In this document: positions 60,456 through 64,000 of the stretch, one piece after another | Layout of the letters: every line of letters begins with the position of its first letter | Position numbering within the stretch: position 1 is the stretch's first letter | Source: Denticeps clupeoides | Taxonomy: Eukaryota; Chordata; Actinopteri; Clupeiformes; Denticipitidae | NCBI RefSeq assembly: GCF_900700375.1 | Contig: NC_041707.1 | Coordinates: 10,632,046 to 10,696,045, forward strand | Length of the DNA stretch: 64,000 nucleotides | Direction: 5' to 3' | Notes under the pieces: generated by a model | Told to the model about the DNA's origin: nothing | The model's database searches: none | The model's input: only the letters and a program-made list of their open reading frames with translations | Position numbers and translations under genes: made by a program

Positions 60456-62810
60456 CACAGATTCACAGACCTGATCTTCACAAAACAGAGCTGGACTTCA
60501 GACACTATTGGGGCCTTCTTCACAATCTCTTTCCTTCTGAGCGAGAAGGTGCACTTCTCTTTTGGCATATGAAAAGATGGATCCCTTCTCCTTTTTTCAT
60601 TGCCTTTAGTCTCTCCTTCTAAGATGTCATCATCTTCAGCAATGAGGTGGTTAGGAGAGTAGTTGACCTCCCATCTTTTTGATTTCTTCATGGACTGCCG
60701 ACTATCTTCACCTTCCTCCCCTCTTCCTCTTTTATCAACACTGACCTCTTAACAGCCAGCAGCACGTAGTTTGGTCCACATGCAGTAACATGGCCTGTAA
60801 AGGAAAGCCATATAATGAATAAAGAGTAATATGATTCATATATTGGATATACACACAGTGACCAATACACTAACAAGACCTGATAAATTAACATTATGTA
60901 CAATGCACATTATTAACAGATCTATCTAGAAATGTTTGTTTCCAGAGCACACAGTACATTTAAATATGCATGAGTTTATTTAACAGGAGAATACAATCCA
61001 TACCACACTATTCAATGAAGCAGAGCCGTCCTCAAGGTAACAAGCACCTTTCCTCCAACTGAATAGGTTGTGAAAGGGTGGTGGTCATTCAGAGAATCAA
61101 CATCCAAGAGATCTTGCTCATAGGCCCTGTAGTGTTTTATGTACCATGACTCCATCTTTCTTGTGAGCAATATCACTTTGTCAGGTGTAGCATAATGTTC
61201 AGAATCTTGAAGAACTCAGGAGAACTACTGCACTGTCCAGCGGAGATGACCATGCACTTTGTATATCGTATCCCTTCTAGATAGATGTCAGAGGACAGGG
61301 ACACAGACTCTTAATCAGGATATCTGTGCCTGACTAAAGATCTCTGAGTGACATCCAAAGATGCTATTTCAATAACTTTGACTTGCTCTATAAGGGGTGT
61401 GGTTTGAAAACATCTTGGCCATCCAGGTAGCAATCATCTGCTGATGTTTGGTAGCCAGAATGAGAAGAACATTCTTGTATCGTGCACTATTATCTTAAAG
61501 AAACTATGCTTTGACTCAAGACACATGGTCCAATAGGCCACCAAAGGACCAAAGTATGGATAATGCAGCACAAAGTGATGTTTTGGTCTCAGTTTAAGAT
61601 CAGGAAATGTCTCAAGCAGTAGTTTCTTGTGATCCGTTATCTTCCTGGTCAAGTAACAAATAGATTTCTCAGAAAATGTTGTTGATAAAACTAGAGCTGC
61701 AACTATCGAATATTTTTGGAATCGAGTATTCTGTCAATTTTTCATTGATTAATCGATGTCAATAGTGTGTTATGCAAAATCCTCTTAAAATGAGCAAGCA
61801 ATTGGCTGTTGTCACTCACAAAAAAAAGTTTTTTTATTCAAACTCAATACTTTTATTAGATCAAAGCTTAAAACCTTTGGGTTACTGGCTCCAGAACTAA
61901 GCCCATTTAATCAAACTTTCTGTGAAACATTCATGATGTACATGAAAAAAACCTATGAAACATAGGTTAGCCTATTTGTCCTTGGATTTACCCCCTGCTA
62001 TAGCCCATCTGAGAATAAAGAGATAAAAAATAGATACAAAATAGTAAAAAGAAAATATAAACAAACAATTCAGGTTTTACTAATAATCCAACTTAAACAA
62101 TACAGTTCAGTTTCCAGTTGTATCCAGATGAGGTATGTCGGTCGAATGTTTGTCTTGCAATGTTATGTGCAAAATAGAGAGAGAGAATTTGTCTTAGTGC
62201 ATGTGTGTGCAATGCATGTGGGGAAGATAAAAAACATTGATTTATGCAACAAATGCTATAAACTCGCCCAAAAGTAAATCTATATGCTAATGAATGTAGA
62301 TTTGTCCATCTGAGTTATTCGAATAATCGCTTCAGCCCTAGATAAAAACCAACTCAACAATCTCTTTGAGAAAGCCACCCAAGAAGGCTAATTTTCAGGC
62401 ACTTTACTGCCAGTCATCAAGGGGAGCAACTGTTACAGAGTCCTGTTTTCATATCCATTACCTCCTATGGTTCCTTTTATAAGAAATATTTGGCAATCTT
62501 TAACTCTGTCTGAATATTTCTATGGAAATTGGTTATTCAGAAAATCCAATGTGAAAAATCTCTTAGAAATCAAATCCTTCAGGCACCAGAACAGTTCCTG
62601 GAAGGATCGATTCCTTCAAAAAATATGTCTGGTGGAAATCCTTTTATGGGATGAAAGTAGGACAGATGCTTATGAAGTACATATTGGCCTTTCACCCCCT
62701 TCACATTCCGAAGTGCCTCATCTGTTACAAAAGCATCATGGTCTGTGATGGATCTCAACTGAAAAATCCCAGGATTCAGTCCTGGGTCCAGAAATAGCAT
62801 TCACTTCAGG
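60456..62810 (-). mobile_element. Older CACTA-like element, decayed
   Basis: Minus-strand pieces in the same order as in the 39-46 kb element. 62800-62579: FQLRSITDHDAF, KGFPPDIFFEG (TNP2-like transposase, PPD motif). 61652-61434: LRPKHHFVLHYPYFGPLVAYW and CLESKHSFFK (same protein). 60780-60446: a second-gene piece with KKSKRWEVNYSPNHLI and LRRKEIVKKAPIVSEVQ. A hAT element sits between the first two. No terminal repeats were found, and the frames are short. Confidence 0.6.
61692..62340. mobile_element. hAT-type MITE inserted in the older CACTA-like element
   Basis: The left end, TAGAGCTGCAACTATCGAAT, and the right end, ATAATCGCTTCAGCCCTA, are inverted repeats. Flanking 8-mers GATAAAAC (61684-61691) and GATAAAAA (62341-62348) differ at one base, fitting the 8-bp hAT target duplication. 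No transposase. Confidence 0.75.
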
Positions 62811-63600
62811 AGACCCTCTTGATTGGAAGTGCAGAGAGCTGCATATGTTACACACATATTATCTGGCAATAATGGGAATACATTGCATGGTCTAATTATT
62901 AACTAATAAAAGCTCAGAAGTTGCAATTTTGTGGTATTTTATAGAATATTATAAACAAAAAATTCTAAGTGAAATTAATTTTACATCTGGCAATTCAGTA
63001 TTAAATCAGAGCATGTAATTTGACATAAAAATTTCCATTTGGCAATTGAATGTGCAAAGTGCTGATGCAATCCCTAGTTCATTTCAAACTATTTTGAGTA
63101 AAAAATAGAATAACAATTCACTGAGTTAGAAACAGTCAGATCGCTCATCAAGGCGGGCCTTCACTAACCACATCACTTCCTTGTTTAATTGCTCACGTTG
63201 CCGAAAAGAAAGAAAGTCCAGTTGCCATGACTCAACTTTCGGACTGAGAATCTTCACAGACATCTAGTGTACATACCTATGGTATTCACCCTACTCAAAT
63301 AGATTATTTAGGTTAACCCACAGTCCGTAGGATCAGCCCGCAGAAAGTTAAATTCGTAAATTTATACATTCACAATCCGTGAATCACGCGGTACACGCGT
63401 GAAGAACCTTGCTGAAATAACAAGAAACAACTACAGAAAACTACACTCAAATCATACTTCCATGCACCACAGCTAAGTTTTGGAGTAAAAAAAATACACG
63501 GTAAACTATGTACAATACCGAAACACGACCGCGAGTCTAGACTACCTCGACGCATGCGCAGTACCCAAGGGCAGGCCATTCTGACAGGTAGGCTGATCTG
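62811..63600. other. Intergenic, upstream of the calpain gene
   Basis: No exon or repeat family recognised. Confidence 0.4.
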
Positions 63601-63618
63601 TTAGGACACCGGTGCGCG

Positions 63619-63640
63619 CGGGGGGCGGGATCGTATAAGA
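63619..63640 (+). promoter_or_regulatory. Core promoter of the calpain gene (GC box and TATA-like)
   Basis: A GC box (GGGGGCGGGA, 63621-63630) is followed by GTATAAGA (63633-63640), about 165 bp before the calpain start codon. A 5' UTR intron is possible, with GT at about 63695 and a pyrimidine-rich acceptor before 63785, but is not certain. Confidence 0.5.
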
Positions 63641-63803
63641 GCGCCAGTTTCACCTCAGAACCTGCCACTGACGGCGTTCCTCACCTCGGAGGAAGGTAGC
63701 GTTTCCCACGGAGCCTGCGGCTAAAACAGAAAATCACCCTTTACACTTACTAACTTTCTTTCTTTTTTAAGTTAATAAACAGAGTTTGGAATCGCCCGCG
63801 GCA

Positions 63804-64000
63804 ATGCCACTTCCAGGGGTGTGTCGTGCTGTTTTGAACGAGCGCAGAAAGAGCGGCGACCCCGGGTCCCCCGCCAACCCCGACACGTTCCTGGAGCAGA
63901 GCTTCCGAGAGCTCCACCGCGAGTGTCTGTCCCGCCGCGCCAGATTCGTGGACGACGCGTTCCCACCGGACACACGCTCCATCGGTCCCGGACTCCTGCA
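63804..64000 (+). CDS. Classical calpain, N-terminal end (cut by the window edge)
   Basis: A calcium-dependent cysteine protease. From the ATG at 63804 the frame stays open to the window end (65 codons). After a variable N-terminus it shows the calpain start signature: TFLEQSFRELHRECL, then ARFVDDAFPPD and SIGPGLL. This matches the anchor-helix-to-protease-core entry of classical calpains (compare F-EDP-FPA and SIG). The catalytic Cys, His and Asn lie beyond the window. Which member it is (CAPN2/8/9/11-14-like) cannot be decided from 65 residues. The first intron has not been reached. CAPN2 and CAPN8 lie near SUSD4 on human 1q41, which supports the assignment. Confidence 0.75.
   Translation, partial: MPLPGVCRAVLNERRKSGDPGSPANPDTFLEQSFRELHRECLSRRARFVDDAFPPDTRSIGPGLL

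Noticed and set aside
63138-63152. 15-bp match to LINE family A at 63.1 kb
   Set aside because: Only GATCGCTCATCAAGG is shared with 59.39 kb and the surroundings do not align, so it is too short to call a LINE fragment.

Overview
The window reads as nuclear DNA of a teleost fish. It holds intron-containing vertebrate genes with orthodox GT-AG splice sites, two single-exon endothelial lectin receptors, and dense fish repeat families: tRNA-derived SINEs with L2-type tails, L2 LINEs, Tc1/mariner-like MITEs, hAT and CACTA (EnSpm) elements, and a solo LTR. Species cannot be fixed from the sequence alone. Exon models below were made by reading splice sites and protein similarity by eye.

Layout. 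1.2-8.2 kb: ezrin (+, 13 coding exons, 580 aa). 11.1-12.9 kb: the two-pore K+ channel kcnk3/TASK-1 (+, 2 exons, 381 aa). 15.6-18.8 kb: mitochondrial amidoxime reductase mtarc1 (+, 7 exons, 328 aa). 26.4-19.7 kb: hhipl2 (-, 9 exons, 750 aa, with one GC-AG intron). 27.4-29.9 kb: a MADF-BESS regulator (+, 2 exons, 190 aa), head to head with hhipl2. 35.2-31.4 kb: susd4 (-, 8 exons, 464 aa, ending in a 38-nt coding exon). 38.6-37.5 kb: a compact thrombomodulin-like receptor (-, 363 aa). 49.7-48.0 kb: cd93 (-, 561 aa). 55.5-53.9 kb: a decayed MAP4K-like kinase (-). 63.8 kb to the edge: first coding exon of a classical calpain (+). mtarc1, hhipl2, susd4 and calpain genes cluster on human 1q41, and THBD/CD93 are neighbours on human 20p11, so the window joins two recognisable vertebrate linkage groups.

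Mobile DNA. 39.32-45.88 kb is a terminally intact CACTA element with 2-bp TA flanks. It carries a TNP2-like transposase remnant, a second SAM-like protein gene, and a divergent Myb/SANT-like reading frame. It was itself invaded by a palindromic Tc1 derivative, a fold-back MITE and an L2 tail. A second, older CACTA-like element (about 56.5-62.8 kb) is broken by an L2 LINE (itself broken by an opposite-strand L2 LINE), a solo LTR with 5-bp target duplication, and a hAT MITE.

The most interesting host observation is the thrombomodulin-like gene. It keeps the lectin domain and the three EGF modules that match EGF4-6 of human thrombomodulin (the protein C cofactor unit), and drops the rest. Its EGF5 has lost exactly one cysteine pair, which makes sense only under the unusual uncrossed disulfide pattern known for that domain.
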